Of a DNA stretch of 11,854 nucleotides, positions 1 through 6,941 are shown piece after piece. The notes under the pieces are model-generated. The model was not told the DNA's origin, ran no database searches, and saw nothing but the letters and a program-made list of their open reading frames with translations. The DNA is from an uncultured Clostridia bacterium (GTDB lineage: Bacteria; Bacillota; Clostridia; Lachnospirales; Lachnospiraceae). Position numbers and translations under genes: made by a program. The stretch lies in the NCBI GenBank assembly GCA_946186175.1, contig CAMHMG010000081.1, positions 1 to 11,854 of the forward strand, in the 5' to 3' direction. Each line of letters begins with the position of its first letter. Position 1 is the stretch's first letter.

Positions 1-31
1 ATAAAATAAAGACTTTGCATAGAGTTATAAT

Positions 32-56
32 TAACAAAAATTATTTTGTTATTTTT
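32..56 (+). terminator. AT-rich hairpin plus T-run, possible terminator of an upstream gene
   Basis: A perfect 8-bp inverted repeat (TAACAAAA at 32-39, TTTTGTTA at 44-51) with a 4-nt ATTA loop is followed directly by five T (52-56). The shape fits an intrinsic terminator for a gene ending to the left of the window. The stem has only one G-C pair, so it would be weak. In such AT-rich spacer DNA it could also be chance or an operator. Confidence 0.3.
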
Positions 57-78
57 ATGATTTGTTAAATAAAAGGAA

Positions 79-107
79 TTGAGATATAGATAAAAATAAG
101 ATATAAT
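79..107 (+). promoter_or_regulatory. Sigma-A-type promoter for the GH25 gene
   Basis: The -35 hexamer TTGAGA (79-84, 5 of 6 to consensus) and a perfect -10 TATAAT (102-107) are separated by exactly 17 nt. Transcription would start near 114-116, giving a leader of about 55 nt before the GH25 start at 171. That start has AGAGGAG at 156-162, 8 nt upstream. It may also serve the GGDEF-EAL gene, since no second promoter is evident in the 69-nt gap between the two genes. Confidence 0.75.
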
Positions 108-170
108 AACAATAAGTGGGCTCTTATGAGGCTCATGGTGCTTTTAATAACAACTAGAGGAGAATAACGA

Positions 171-1100
171 ATGAAAAAGCAACTATCATTATTTATAATG
201 CTATGCTTAATAAGCGTTGGATTATTGGGTTGTCAGAAGGATTATTACGGTAAGGGAATACCGTTTCAGATGAGTACAAGCAAGCTGCCTGGTTACAGTA
301 ATTCTGAGATGACAGCCTTGACGAACGATAATTATGAGAGATTTATGCACGCCAGCTATATCATTGTAACCGATAAGTTTGGTGAAGTGCGTAAGATTAA
401 GATTAGCGCTAATATTAAACGACATGAGTGGGACTTTTCTAACTTGGATAACAGTGGCGCATTCAAGAATTATCTTGGAGAAGACGGCAATGCAATCGGC
501 AAGGTCGGAATAGACGTATCAGAACACCAGGGTGCTATCGATTGGGAAAAAGTAGCATCTAATGTTAATTTTGCATTTATTAGACTCGGATACAGAGGTT
601 ATTCGAGGGGCGGACTGGTCTTAGACGGATACTATGCTGCTAACATGGAGGGAGCAGCGGCGGCAGGTGTACCTGTAGGAGTATATTTTTATTCTCAGGC
701 TGTAAGCTATGAGGAGGGTGTTGAAGAGGCTAATTTTGTGCTTCAGCATTTAGGTGATTATGGTCTGGCTTATCCTATAGTTCTTGATAGAGAGGATCCT
801 ATGGTGGATGATGCAAGAACCAATGATTTGTCGGTTGAACAGCATACTGCTGCAGCGCTTGGTTTTTTGGAGACAATAGCAGCATCAGGACACAGGGCAA
901 TGATGTATACGAACAGAATATACTATTCGCTTTATGTGGACATTGAGCAGATATATCAATATCCGATATGGTATGCACAGTATGCGGACGAGCCTGACTG
1001 GCCGTATGAATTTGCTATATGGCAGTATACTGAGAATGGAGAGGTTCCGGGAATCAGTGGATCGGTAGATCTTAACCTGCAGATGATGGATATACAATAA
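171..1100 (+). CDS. Lipoprotein GH25 muramidase (lysozyme)
   Basis: Predicted cell-surface peptidoglycan hydrolase that cleaves the N-acetylmuramic acid/N-acetylglucosamine beta-1,4 bond. Seen in the 309-aa product: a lysine-rich start, a hydrophobic segment and a lipobox (LLGC, Cys21), so it should be a lipid-anchored signal peptidase II substrate. A linker of about 90 residues follows, then a GH25 domain from about residue 112 to the C-terminus. The family landmarks are present: GIDVSEHQG (Asp115), the DxE pair in LDRED (Asp206, Glu208) and the late SVDLN (Asp300). All catalytic acids are kept, so it is probably active. The ATG at 171 has AGAGGAG 8 nt upstream. The downstream GGDEF-EAL gene follows in the same direction and may be cotranscribed. 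The role in wall remodelling is inferred; there is no phage context suggesting an endolysin. Confidence 0.92.
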   Translation: MKKQLSLFIMLCLISVGLLGCQKDYYGKGIPFQMSTSKLPGYSNSEMTALTNDNYERFMHASYIIVTDKFGEVRKIKISANIKRHEWDFSNLDNSGAFKNYLGEDGNAIGKVGIDVSEHQGAIDWEKVASNVNFAFIRLGYRGYSRGGLVLDGYYAANMEGAAAAGVPVGVYFYSQAVSYEEGVEEANFVLQHLGDYGLAYPIVLDREDPMVDDARTNDLSVEQHTAAALGFLETIAASGHRAMMYTNRIYYSLYVDIEQIYQYPIWYAQYADEPDWPYEFAIWQYTENGEVPGISGSVDLNLQMMDIQ

Positions 1101-1169
1101 GAGGTTAATGATTATTATTAAGGATTAATGTAAACATACATTTTTGATGTGTGTGTTAGGGGAGATCAT

Positions 1170-3092
1170 ATGATTGGTAATTTGGATTTGCATTTTGATA
1201 TAGCGGCAATGGTGATAATGGCTGTTATTTTATTGCAGCTGTCATCTAAGAAGAATATTCCTATAAAGCGCAGCTACGTTTTTATAGTTATGTGTATTTT
1301 GCAGGTACTGGTTATTGTTTGTAGCATGGGTATGCAGTTGTGTATGTATTCCGATGCTGAACAATATTACAAAATGAGCACTATCTTTTTTGATTTTTAC
1401 TTTGCCATTGACTATCTGAGTGCAATCGTTTTTATGTATTATATGATCCTATGGTCCGGCAGAAGCATTAAGGGAAAACTTGTCACAAAGCTTCATCTGA
1501 TTTTTGCCATATTACTTTATGCTATTTTGATAGTTGGTAATTTTATTAATCATGATTTATATATTATAGATCCTCAAAAGGGTTGGGTATATACCTCCAA
1601 ATTACAGTTGTTAAGTGTGGTTGCATTATATGCAATGTTTTTCGGAATCTGTTATGCAATCAAATATGCGGAAGCGATGTCATACGGAAAGCTTACGGCA
1701 ATCACCATAGGAAGTGCGTGCGTTGTAGCGGGAATTATAGCACAATTCTATATTCAGGATACATTTTTTGTGAATTTTGTTATAGCCGTTTCAATGTTGC
1801 TTTTATATGAGTTGGCACAACACCCGCTTAATATACTTGACGGAAATACACAGGTTCTCAACAGGGCTATAATGGATGAGATGCTTGCCTTAGACATCGC
1901 AGATGAGAAGGAATTCGAACTTATAGTTATTACAATGGACGATTTCAAGCTTGTCAATAAGACATATGGAATTGATATTGGTGATGTTATGTTAAGACAG
2001 GTGGCAGATTTTCTAAGGACTGTAAGCAGAAAGGGAAAGGTGTTCAGGTACGGATCGGACCAGTTTGCTATTCAGATCAAGTCTGGTTCCGATGATTTTA
2101 ATACTGTTCTTGATATCATAACAGAGAGATTCAGACATCCATGGATATATGAAGATAATTCAGTCCGCTTATCAGCGACTACAATCTGTTTGTCATATCC
2201 GGAGGACGGGAATACCTTAGGCAGTATTGTGGAAGTACTTGACTATACAATACTGTTTGCCAAGAAGAAAAACAGAGGCTCTGTAATATACACTAAGGAC
2301 GTAGATCTTAACACAATGCGCAGGGAAAAGGCTATTGAGAAGGCTGTAGAAGAGGCGATTTTGAATGATACACTTGAAGTTCATTATCAGCCCATATATA
2401 ACACAGAGAAGCATTGCTATACATCAGCAGAGGCACTTGTAAGAATGAAGGATGAGAAACTTGGTAATATTTCGCCGGATATATTCATACCTATTGCGGA
2501 AAGAAATGGTAAGATCGTCAAGCTTGGAACAATGGTTTTTGAAAAAGTATGTAGGTTTATACATGATCAGAAGCTGTCTGAATCAACGATAGAGTATATC
2601 GAAGTTAACGTATCTGTGATCCAGTGTCTGCAGGAGGATTTTGTTGATACGATCATATCAATCATGGATAAGTATGATGTAAGACCGGAACAGATCAATC
2701 TTGAAATTACAGAGACGGCAGAGATATCTGCTGTGCAGATAATTCAGGATAATGTTAAGAAGCTTCATGAGAAGGGGATTACATTCTCTCTTGATGATTA
2801 TGGTTCGGGATATTCAACGCTTGGATATATTCATCAGTTTCCGTTTTATATTATCAAGCTTGATAAGCTTATGGTATGGGATGCATTTGAAACGGAACAG
2901 GCAAGTACAACATTAAAATATACTGTTGGAATGATCAAAGAGCTTAATATGCATATAGTTGCAGAGGGAGTCGAGACAGAACAACAGCAGCAGAAGCTTA
3001 GCAGTCTTGGTTGTGATTATCTTCAGGGATGGTATTATTCTAAGGCGGTCCCGTCTGATCAGTTTGCCTCACTTATTAAAAAGGCAAGTTGA
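1170..3092 (+). CDS. Membrane GGDEF-EAL protein, probable c-di-GMP phosphodiesterase
   Basis: Integral membrane c-di-GMP signalling protein, 640 aa. Residues 1-215 contain about seven hydrophobic helices with no recognisable named sensor. A GGDEF-like domain follows at about 225-380 and an EAL domain at about 395-635. The GGDEF signature is GSDQF (295-299), and the usual ND/GH nucleotide-binding pairs read NK and GI, so cyclase activity is probably lost; GTP-sensing remains possible. The EAL domain keeps Glu421 (EALVR), Asn480, Glu512 (LEITE), Asp542-Asp543 (DDYGSGYS), Lys563, Glu599 (VAEGVET) and Gln619 (QGWYYSK), so hydrolysis of c-di-GMP to pGpG is the likely activity. The ATG at 1170 is preferred over an in-frame GTG at 1149, because AGGGGAG (1158-1164) lies 5 nt before 1170 and inside the longer reading. 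Confidence 0.9.
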   Translation: MIGNLDLHFDIAAMVIMAVILLQLSSKKNIPIKRSYVFIVMCILQVLVIVCSMGMQLCMYSDAEQYYKMSTIFFDFYFAIDYLSAIVFMYYMILWSGRSIKGKLVTKLHLIFAILLYAILIVGNFINHDLYIIDPQKGWVYTSKLQLLSVVALYAMFFGICYAIKYAEAMSYGKLTAITIGSACVVAGIIAQFYIQDTFFVNFVIAVSMLLLYELAQHPLNILDGNTQVLNRAIMDEMLALDIADEKEFELIVITMDDFKLVNKTYGIDIGDVMLRQVADFLRTVSRKGKVFRYGSDQFAIQIKSGSDDFNTVLDIITERFRHPWIYEDNSVRLSATTICLSYPEDGNTLGSIVEVLDYTILFAKKKNRGSVIYTKDVDLNTMRREKAIEKAVEEAILNDTLEVHYQPIYNTEKHCYTSAEALVRMKDEKLGNISPDIFIPIAERNGKIVKLGTMVFEKVCRFIHDQKLSESTIEYIEVNVSVIQCLQEDFVDTIISIMDKYDVRPEQINLEITETAEISAVQIIQDNVKKLHEKGITFSLDDYGSGYSTLGYIHQFPFYIIKLDKLMVWDAFETEQASTTLKYTVGMIKELNMHIVAEGVETEQQQQKLSSLGCDYLQGWYYSKAVPSDQFASLIKKAS

Positions 3093-3137
3093 TAAGTAAT
3101 AAATAAATGTCAAAAGCCATAACTGATTAGTGCTTGT

Positions 3138-3154
3138 GTCAAAACCAGTTTGAC
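3138..3154. terminator. Small inverted repeat between convergent genes, possible weak bidirectional terminator
   Basis: GTCAAA (3138-3143) and TTTGAC (3149-3154) form a 6-bp hairpin with a 5-nt loop in the 71-nt gap between the convergent GGDEF-EAL and hydE genes. A T/A-rich stretch follows (3155-3170). The position suits a shared terminator. The stem is short, lacks G-C strength and has no clean U-run, so support is weak. Confidence 0.3.
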
Positions 3155-3163
3155 TTATATATT

Positions 3164-4216
3164 TTATATAAATGGAGAATCGCCTCTGTCGGTTACAACT
3201 TCGTAGCCAATGGAGGCCATTCTTGTATTTGTACAGTTGACACATTCAGCAGATTCCTCACCTGTGCATATTTTGTTGTCATATAGCATGTATTTTTTGC
3301 GAACATTTACAGGTGACAGATTGGGCATGATCACATTCGCGCCTGCTTTGATTCCAAGCTCTCTGCCGATGGGATTGATAGTTCCTAAAGATGTGGTTGC
3401 CGGAAGTAGAAGCTTTGGCTCTATAAGTCGTAGAATACTTATTATAAGCAAGGTATCCTCAAGGGTTCCGTTGTTGTTGTCGGAAAACGGAGTGTCTTGG
3501 TGAGTGATATAAGGTCCTATGCCAACCATATGTGGACGGAATGATTGTATAAACATCAGATCATCAGCGATATTATCTGTTGTCTGGTATGGGGAACCAA
3601 CCATGAAACCACAGCCCACCTGATAGCCTATGGCTTTGAGATCGTTAAGACATTTCATCCGGTTCTCGAAAGACATTTCGTCAGGGTGAAGAGTGCTATA
3701 GTGGTTGTTGTTTGCAGTTTCCTCTCTTAGCAGATATCTGTCGGCACCGGCTTTATACAAGCGCTCATAGCTCTCATAGCTTCGCTCACCGATAGAAAGT
3801 GTTATGGCACAGTCAGGATATGTTTTTCGTATTGATGATATTATATCTTCCATTATGTCATCATTAAAGTAGGGATCTTCTCCACCTTGAAGAACAAAGG
3901 TGCGAAAGCCAAGTTCATGTCCATTTTCGCAGCAGCTTAGTATATCTTCTTTGGTCAGTCTGTATCTTGTTGCATAGCTGTTACTTTTTCTTATTCCGCA
4001 GTAGTAGCAGTCATTTTTGCAGTAATTGGTAAATTCTATCAAGCCTCTGATATATACTTTATTGCTGAAGTTTAACCTGCGTACATGATCGGCACTTTGG
4101 GCTAGTTCATTACGAAGTTTGGCGGTATTTGAATTAAGGAGTGTTACAAACTCGTTGTGTTCAAGATTTTGACCATGTTTAAGTTTGTCTGTTATTTCCG
4201 TAATGTTATTTAACAT
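3164..4216 (-). CDS. hydE: [FeFe]-hydrogenase H-cluster maturation radical SAM enzyme HydE
   Basis: Radical SAM enzyme needed, with HydF and HydG, to build the 2Fe subcluster of the [FeFe]-hydrogenase active site. The 350-aa length is normal for the family. Seen: the CxxxCxxC cluster motif (Cys66, Cys70, Cys73) within a segment typical of HydE (RGLIEFTNYC), the LQGGEDP strand (109-115), the LLREETA region, the VGIGPYITHQDTPF stretch, and the late MPNLSP segment. The accessory C-terminal cluster motif Cys317-x7-Cys325-x2-Cys328, present in only some HydE proteins, is also here. These features separate it from BioB and ThiH. AGGAG (4225-4229) sits 8 nt before the ATG. hydF, hydG and the hydrogenase itself are not in the window. 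It is last in a minus-strand run after plsC, with a palindromic element filling the gap. Confidence 0.92.
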   Translation of the reverse strand: MLNNITEITDKLKHGQNLEHNEFVTLLNSNTAKLRNELAQSADHVRRLNFSNKVYIRGLIEFTNYCKNDCYYCGIRKSNSYATRYRLTKEDILSCCENGHELGFRTFVLQGGEDPYFNDDIMEDIISSIRKTYPDCAITLSIGERSYESYERLYKAGADRYLLREETANNNHYSTLHPDEMSFENRMKCLNDLKAIGYQVGCGFMVGSPYQTTDNIADDLMFIQSFRPHMVGIGPYITHQDTPFSDNNNGTLEDTLLIISILRLIEPKLLLPATTSLGTINPIGRELGIKAGANVIMPNLSPVNVRKKYMLYDNKICTGEESAECVNCTNTRMASIGYEVVTDRGDSPFI

Positions 4217-4244
4217 GGGATAGTCTCCTTATTATTATTCTTAT

Positions 4245-4273
4245 TTTTAAGTAATTACGAAAATCAATGTAAA
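4245..4273 (-). promoter_or_regulatory. Possible weak promoter for hydE
   Basis: On the minus strand TTTACA (4273-4268) and TTAAAA (4250-4245) are separated by 17 nt and lie 28 nt upstream of the hydE start. The -35 is a 5/6 match and the -10 a poor one. It overlaps the left flank of palindromic element copy 1, so it may be coincidental. Confidence 0.22.
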
Positions 4274-4450
4274 GCGTATATGAGTTGTGTGTTTTGTATA
4301 GCAACCATTATCAGACCTTGGCGCAGGCGTTGGTACTTAGCGAACACGAAGTGTGAGTTTAGTACCATTACGCCGTAGACGGAGCGAAAGCGTGTCTGTA
4401 ATGGGGCTATATAAAATACACAACTTAAATAAGAAAAAGTAGTGTTTCAC
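4251..4450. repeat. Palindromic structured element, copy 1 (between plsC and hydE)
   Basis: About 200 bp, matching copy 2 at 5211-5410 almost position for position. Best-conserved blocks are CAGACCTTGxCGCAGGCGT (from 4312) and the segment at 4371-4410. Internal pairing, plus-strand numbering: an outer stem pairs about 4283-4301 with 4406-4424; GGCGT (4326-4330) pairs with ACGCC (4370-4374); GGTACT (4332-4337) pairs with AGTACC (4361-4366) and is capped by an ACAC/GTGT hairpin; a GAAA-tetraloop hairpin lies at 4377-4397. The element fills the gap between the plsC stop (4453-4455) and the hydE ribosome site. It may be a structured RNA, a REP-like palindrome or a decayed MITE; I cannot match it to a named family. 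The GNRA-type loop occurs on the plus strand, opposite to the flanking genes. Confidence 0.8.
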
Positions 4451-4452
4451 CT

Positions 4453-5178
4453 TTAATTGGAAAAGTTATGCTCGTTTTCGGCTATAACCTTCTCAATTCG
4501 TTCCTTTACGATAGCTGCAATCTCAGTTGTTTTCATTCCTTTGTATTCTTCGTAATTGATAGGTGGAAGGATATGCAACTGCACATCGACCTTCTTTGTT
4601 GAATTGGTGTCAAATGGAAGATAGCAGTCTATTATTGCAATAGGTACTATCGGACATTTTGCCTTAGTGGCAGCCTTGAAGCTTCCACTCTTAAACTCGC
4701 CTAAACGATTTCCGTTTTTGGAACGTGTTCCTTCCGGGAATATAAGGAAATTACGTCCTGACTTCACCTCGTCTGCAACCTGGTTGATCACTTTAAGTCC
4801 CTGCTTAACATCCTCTCGATCCATGAACAGGCCACCAAGTACCTGTATCAGCTGACGGAGCAGAGGAACTTTGTAGGCTTCCTTCTTAATCACTACACCG
4901 AAGGGAGTTGGATCTAAATATACTAAGCCCATTACGTCAAACAATCCCTGATGATTCGGGTACATTATATAACCTGATTCTTTTGGAAAATTCTCAAGTC
5001 CGTAGCCATGAACAATAACGTTACCTTTACGGCAGCCTCGCTCGCCGATTTCTCTTATGAGTTTGTACTTCTTTTCCTCCGGAATCTTGTCAGACCCTGC
5101 GTAATAAAATAATTGAAAAAAAAGTAAAGGTAATCTCCATAGATTTCTAAGGAGCATCATAGTGAGTCTTTTCGCCAT
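4453..5178 (-). CDS. plsC: 1-acyl-sn-glycerol-3-phosphate acyltransferase (PlsC family)
   Basis: Membrane-associated acyltransferase that adds the second acyl chain to lysophosphatidate, giving phosphatidate for phospholipid synthesis. The 241-aa product has a hydrophobic N-terminal stretch (about 8-28). It carries the four family blocks: NHxxxxD (His76, Asp81 in NHQGLFD), GGLFMDRED (about 115-123), FPEGTR (147-152) and CPIVPIAI. The His-Asp catalytic pair is intact. Two in-frame ATGs lie 6 nt apart (5184 and 5178). GAGGG (5190-5186) is only 1 nt from the first but 7 nt from the second, so 5178 is chosen. It lies between lysA-like and hydE on the same strand, with a palindromic element on each side. 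Another glycerolipid acyltransferase role within the same superfamily is possible. Confidence 0.9.
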   Translation of the reverse strand: MAKRLTMMLLRNLWRLPLLFFQLFYYAGSDKIPEEKKYKLIREIGERGCRKGNVIVHGYGLENFPKESGYIMYPNHQGLFDVMGLVYLDPTPFGVVIKKEAYKVPLLRQLIQVLGGLFMDREDVKQGLKVINQVADEVKSGRNFLIFPEGTRSKNGNRLGEFKSGSFKAATKAKCPIVPIAIIDCYLPFDTNSTKKVDVQLHILPPINYEEYKGMKTTEIAAIVKERIEKVIAENEHNFSN

Positions 5179-5210
5179 TTTCATTCCCTCATTTTTATTT
5201 TATTATTAGG

Positions 5211-5410
5211 CATTTGCGAAACTCGATGAAATATGTATATGAGATGTGCATTTATTATAGCATCCATTAGCAGACCTTGACGCAGGCGTCGGTATTTATG
5301 CACTGTATTTTGGTGCATTATGTACCGTTACGCCGGAGACAGAGCGAAAGTGTGTCTGTAATGGAGCTATATAAATGCATATCTCAGATAAGAAAAACAG
5401 AGTTTCGCAA
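5211..5410. repeat. Palindromic structured element, copy 2 (between lysA and plsC), with terminal inverted repeats
   Basis: Second copy of the element at 4251-4450. It has perfect 11-bp terminal inverted repeats: TTGCGAAACTC at 5214-5224 and GAGTTTCGCAA at 5400-5410. The outer stem (about 5241-5260 with 5366-5385), the GGCGT/ACGCC stem and the GAAA hairpin (5337-5357) are all kept. The hairpin is better paired than in copy 1: AGACA with TGTCT is fully Watson-Crick, where copy 1 has a G-T pair. The internal hairpin has been rewritten to ATGCAC/GTGCAT, still paired. No clear target-site duplication flanks the inverted repeats. It begins 9 nt past the lysA-like stop and ends 35 nt before the plsC start. 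Confidence 0.8.
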
Positions 5411-5419
5411 CTACCTACA

Positions 5420-6685
5420 TCACATATTAATATCCCAAAATCCTTCAAGTGTTGCAAAATAATCATCAGGTGTCTCGGCACGGCGGATCATTACTGCATC
5501 ACCATTTTCCTTAAGAAGAATTTCTGATGATTTGAGCTTTCCGTTATAATTGTAGCCCATTGCAAATCCATGAGCACCTGTGTCGTGGATTACAAGAATA
5601 TCACCCTTGTCGATCTTAGGAAGCTTACGGTCAATCGCGAATTTGTCGTTGTTTTCGCAAAGAGATCCTGTTACATCATACACATGATCTGCCGGTGCAT
5701 CCTCTTTGCCCATAACGGTTATATGGTGATAAGCTCCATACATTGCAGGACGCATAAGATTAACGGCACAGGCGTCAACACCGATATATTCTTTGTGAGT
5801 GTGTTTCTCATGAATTGCTTTTGTGACAAGATGACCGTATGGTGCAAGCATGAAACGTCCAAGCTCTGTGTAGATTGCAACATCGCCCATTCCGGCAGGT
5901 ACGAGTACCTCCTCGAAAGCCTTGCGTACACCTTCACCGATTACCAATATATCATTAGGCTCTTTATCGGGAGTATATGGTATTCCGATACCGCCTGAAA
6001 GATTAATAAATGAAACTGCTACGCCGGTCTCTTTTTTAAGCTCGACAGCAGTCTCAAATAATATCTTTGCAAGGGTAGGATAGTAGTCATTGGTAACAGT
6101 ATTGCTTGCAAGAAATGCATGCATTCCGAATTCTTCTGCCCCAAGCTCTTTAAGACGTGTAAATGCCTCTGCAATCTGAGGACGAGTCATACCGTATTTT
6201 GCATCTCCCGGATTATCCATAATAGTATTAGAGATAGAGAAAGTTCCGCCGGGATTGTATCGGCATGATATTCTCTTAGGAATCTCACCGAGAGTTTCTT
6301 TGACAAAATCGATATGGGTTATATCGTCAAGGTTGATCGTTGCTCCAAGCTTTGCTGCAAGTTTAAACTCCTCTGCAGGTGTATCATTTGATGAGAACAT
6401 AATGTCTTTTCCTGCAAAGCCGCAGCGGTCAGACATAAGAAGCTCTGTGTATGATGAACAGTCGGTTCCACAGCCTTCCTCTTTCAATATCTTCAGTATT
6501 GTAGGATTAGGAGTTGCTTTGACAGCGAAGAATTCCTTATAGCCTTTGTTCCATGAGAAAGCCTTGTGAAGTTTTCTCGCATTTTCACGTATACCCTTCT
6601 CGTCATAGAGATGGAAAGGGGTCGGGAATTCTTTGCATATCGTATCAATCTGTGCTTTAGTAACAAATGGTGTTTTCATGATCAT
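5420..6685 (-). CDS. lysA: PLP-dependent diaminopimelate decarboxylase-like enzyme (LysA family)
   Basis: Fold-III PLP decarboxylase, 421 aa; the likely reaction is meso-diaminopimelate to L-lysine plus CO2. Seen: the PLP lysine in FFAVKATPNP (Lys56); HAFLASN (His189) where LysA normally has the HxHxGS region; the glycine-rich phosphate loop SGGIG (about 230-234); ELGR (274-277) in place of the usual EPGR; the Cys343-Glu344 pair in GSLCENND, supplied by the partner subunit in family dimers; and the late Tyr in YNYNGK. The small departures from the classical motifs suggest a divergent LysA subgroup. Carboxynorspermidine or another diamino-acid decarboxylase is the main alternative. GAAAGG (6696-6691) is 5 nt before the ATG at 6685. 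An ATG at 6679 is also possible, whereas an in-frame ATG at 6712 lies upstream of this ribosome site. First gene of the minus-strand run, divergent from the helicase operon. Confidence 0.82.
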   Translation of the reverse strand: MIMKTPFVTKAQIDTICKEFPTPFHLYDEKGIRENARKLHKAFSWNKGYKEFFAVKATPNPTILKILKEEGCGTDCSSYTELLMSDRCGFAGKDIMFSSNDTPAEEFKLAAKLGATINLDDITHIDFVKETLGEIPKRISCRYNPGGTFSISNTIMDNPGDAKYGMTRPQIAEAFTRLKELGAEEFGMHAFLASNTVTNDYYPTLAKILFETAVELKKETGVAVSFINLSGGIGIPYTPDKEPNDILVIGEGVRKAFEEVLVPAGMGDVAIYTELGRFMLAPYGHLVTKAIHEKHTHKEYIGVDACAVNLMRPAMYGAYHHITVMGKEDAPADHVYDVTGSLCENNDKFAIDRKLPKIDKGDILVIHDTGAHGFAMGYNYNGKLKSSEILLKENGDAVMIRRAETPDDYFATLEGFWDINM

Positions 6686-6755
6686 TAATTCCTTTCTATA
6701 ACTGTATATCAATACATAATTTCTGTAGTATTATGCATTTTTTAATTGCACATTA

Positions 6756-6786
6756 TCTATAGTAGTTAAATTTTATGTTTTGTCAA
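6756..6786 (-). promoter_or_regulatory. Promoter candidate for the lysA-plsC-hydE run
   Basis: A perfect minus-strand TTGACA (6786-6781) lies 95 nt upstream of the lysA-like start. The best -10 is TATAGA (6761-6756) with a rather long 19-nt spacer; ACTATA at 17 nt is the alternative. The -35 is convincing and the -10 is not settled. Transcription would diverge from the helicase promoter about 80 bp away. Confidence 0.45.
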
Positions 6787-6866
6787 GAAAAAAGCGTAAA
6801 ATTTGTAGGTATATATAGATGCTTTTACTATCATGAAAATTAAAAAAATATTTTGTAATTCCGTAA

Positions 6867-6895
6867 TTAACAAACGTTGGTAACTATGCTAAAAT
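6867..6895 (+). promoter_or_regulatory. Strong extended -10 promoter of the helicase-DUF4391-mod operon
   Basis: TTAACA (6867-6872, 5/6) and TAAAAT (6890-6895, 5/6) are separated by exactly 17 nt, and TGC precedes the -10 (6887-6889), giving an extended -10. The predicted start near 6902 gives a leader of about 40 nt. The spacer carries an imperfect palindrome around CAAACGTTGG (6871-6880) that could be an operator. Confidence 0.7.
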
Positions 6896-6941
6896 ATGAT
6901 TATTTGGTACAGTTATAATTATATGTCAAAGAGGATTACTA

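Noticed and set aside
1149..1169. Upstream GTG start for the GGDEF-EAL gene
   Set aside because: The strong ribosome site AGGGGAG lies inside this extension and is correctly spaced for the ATG at 1170.
4251..5410. The paired repeats as a CRISPR array or as ordinary intrinsic terminators
   Set aside because: There are only two long copies about 960 bp apart with a gene between them, so it is not CRISPR. Neither strand has a U-run after the outer stem, so standard intrinsic termination is not supported.
5570..5998. Plus-strand open frame of 142 codons across the lysA-like gene
   Set aside because: It is antisense to a gene with clear PLP-decarboxylase motifs and has no protein-like features of its own.
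6841..6849. A-rich run upstream of the defence operon as a possible phase-variation tract
   Set aside because: The A-run is short and interrupted, and no long homopolymer or tandem repeat occurs in the visible part of mod, where type III phase variation is usually found.
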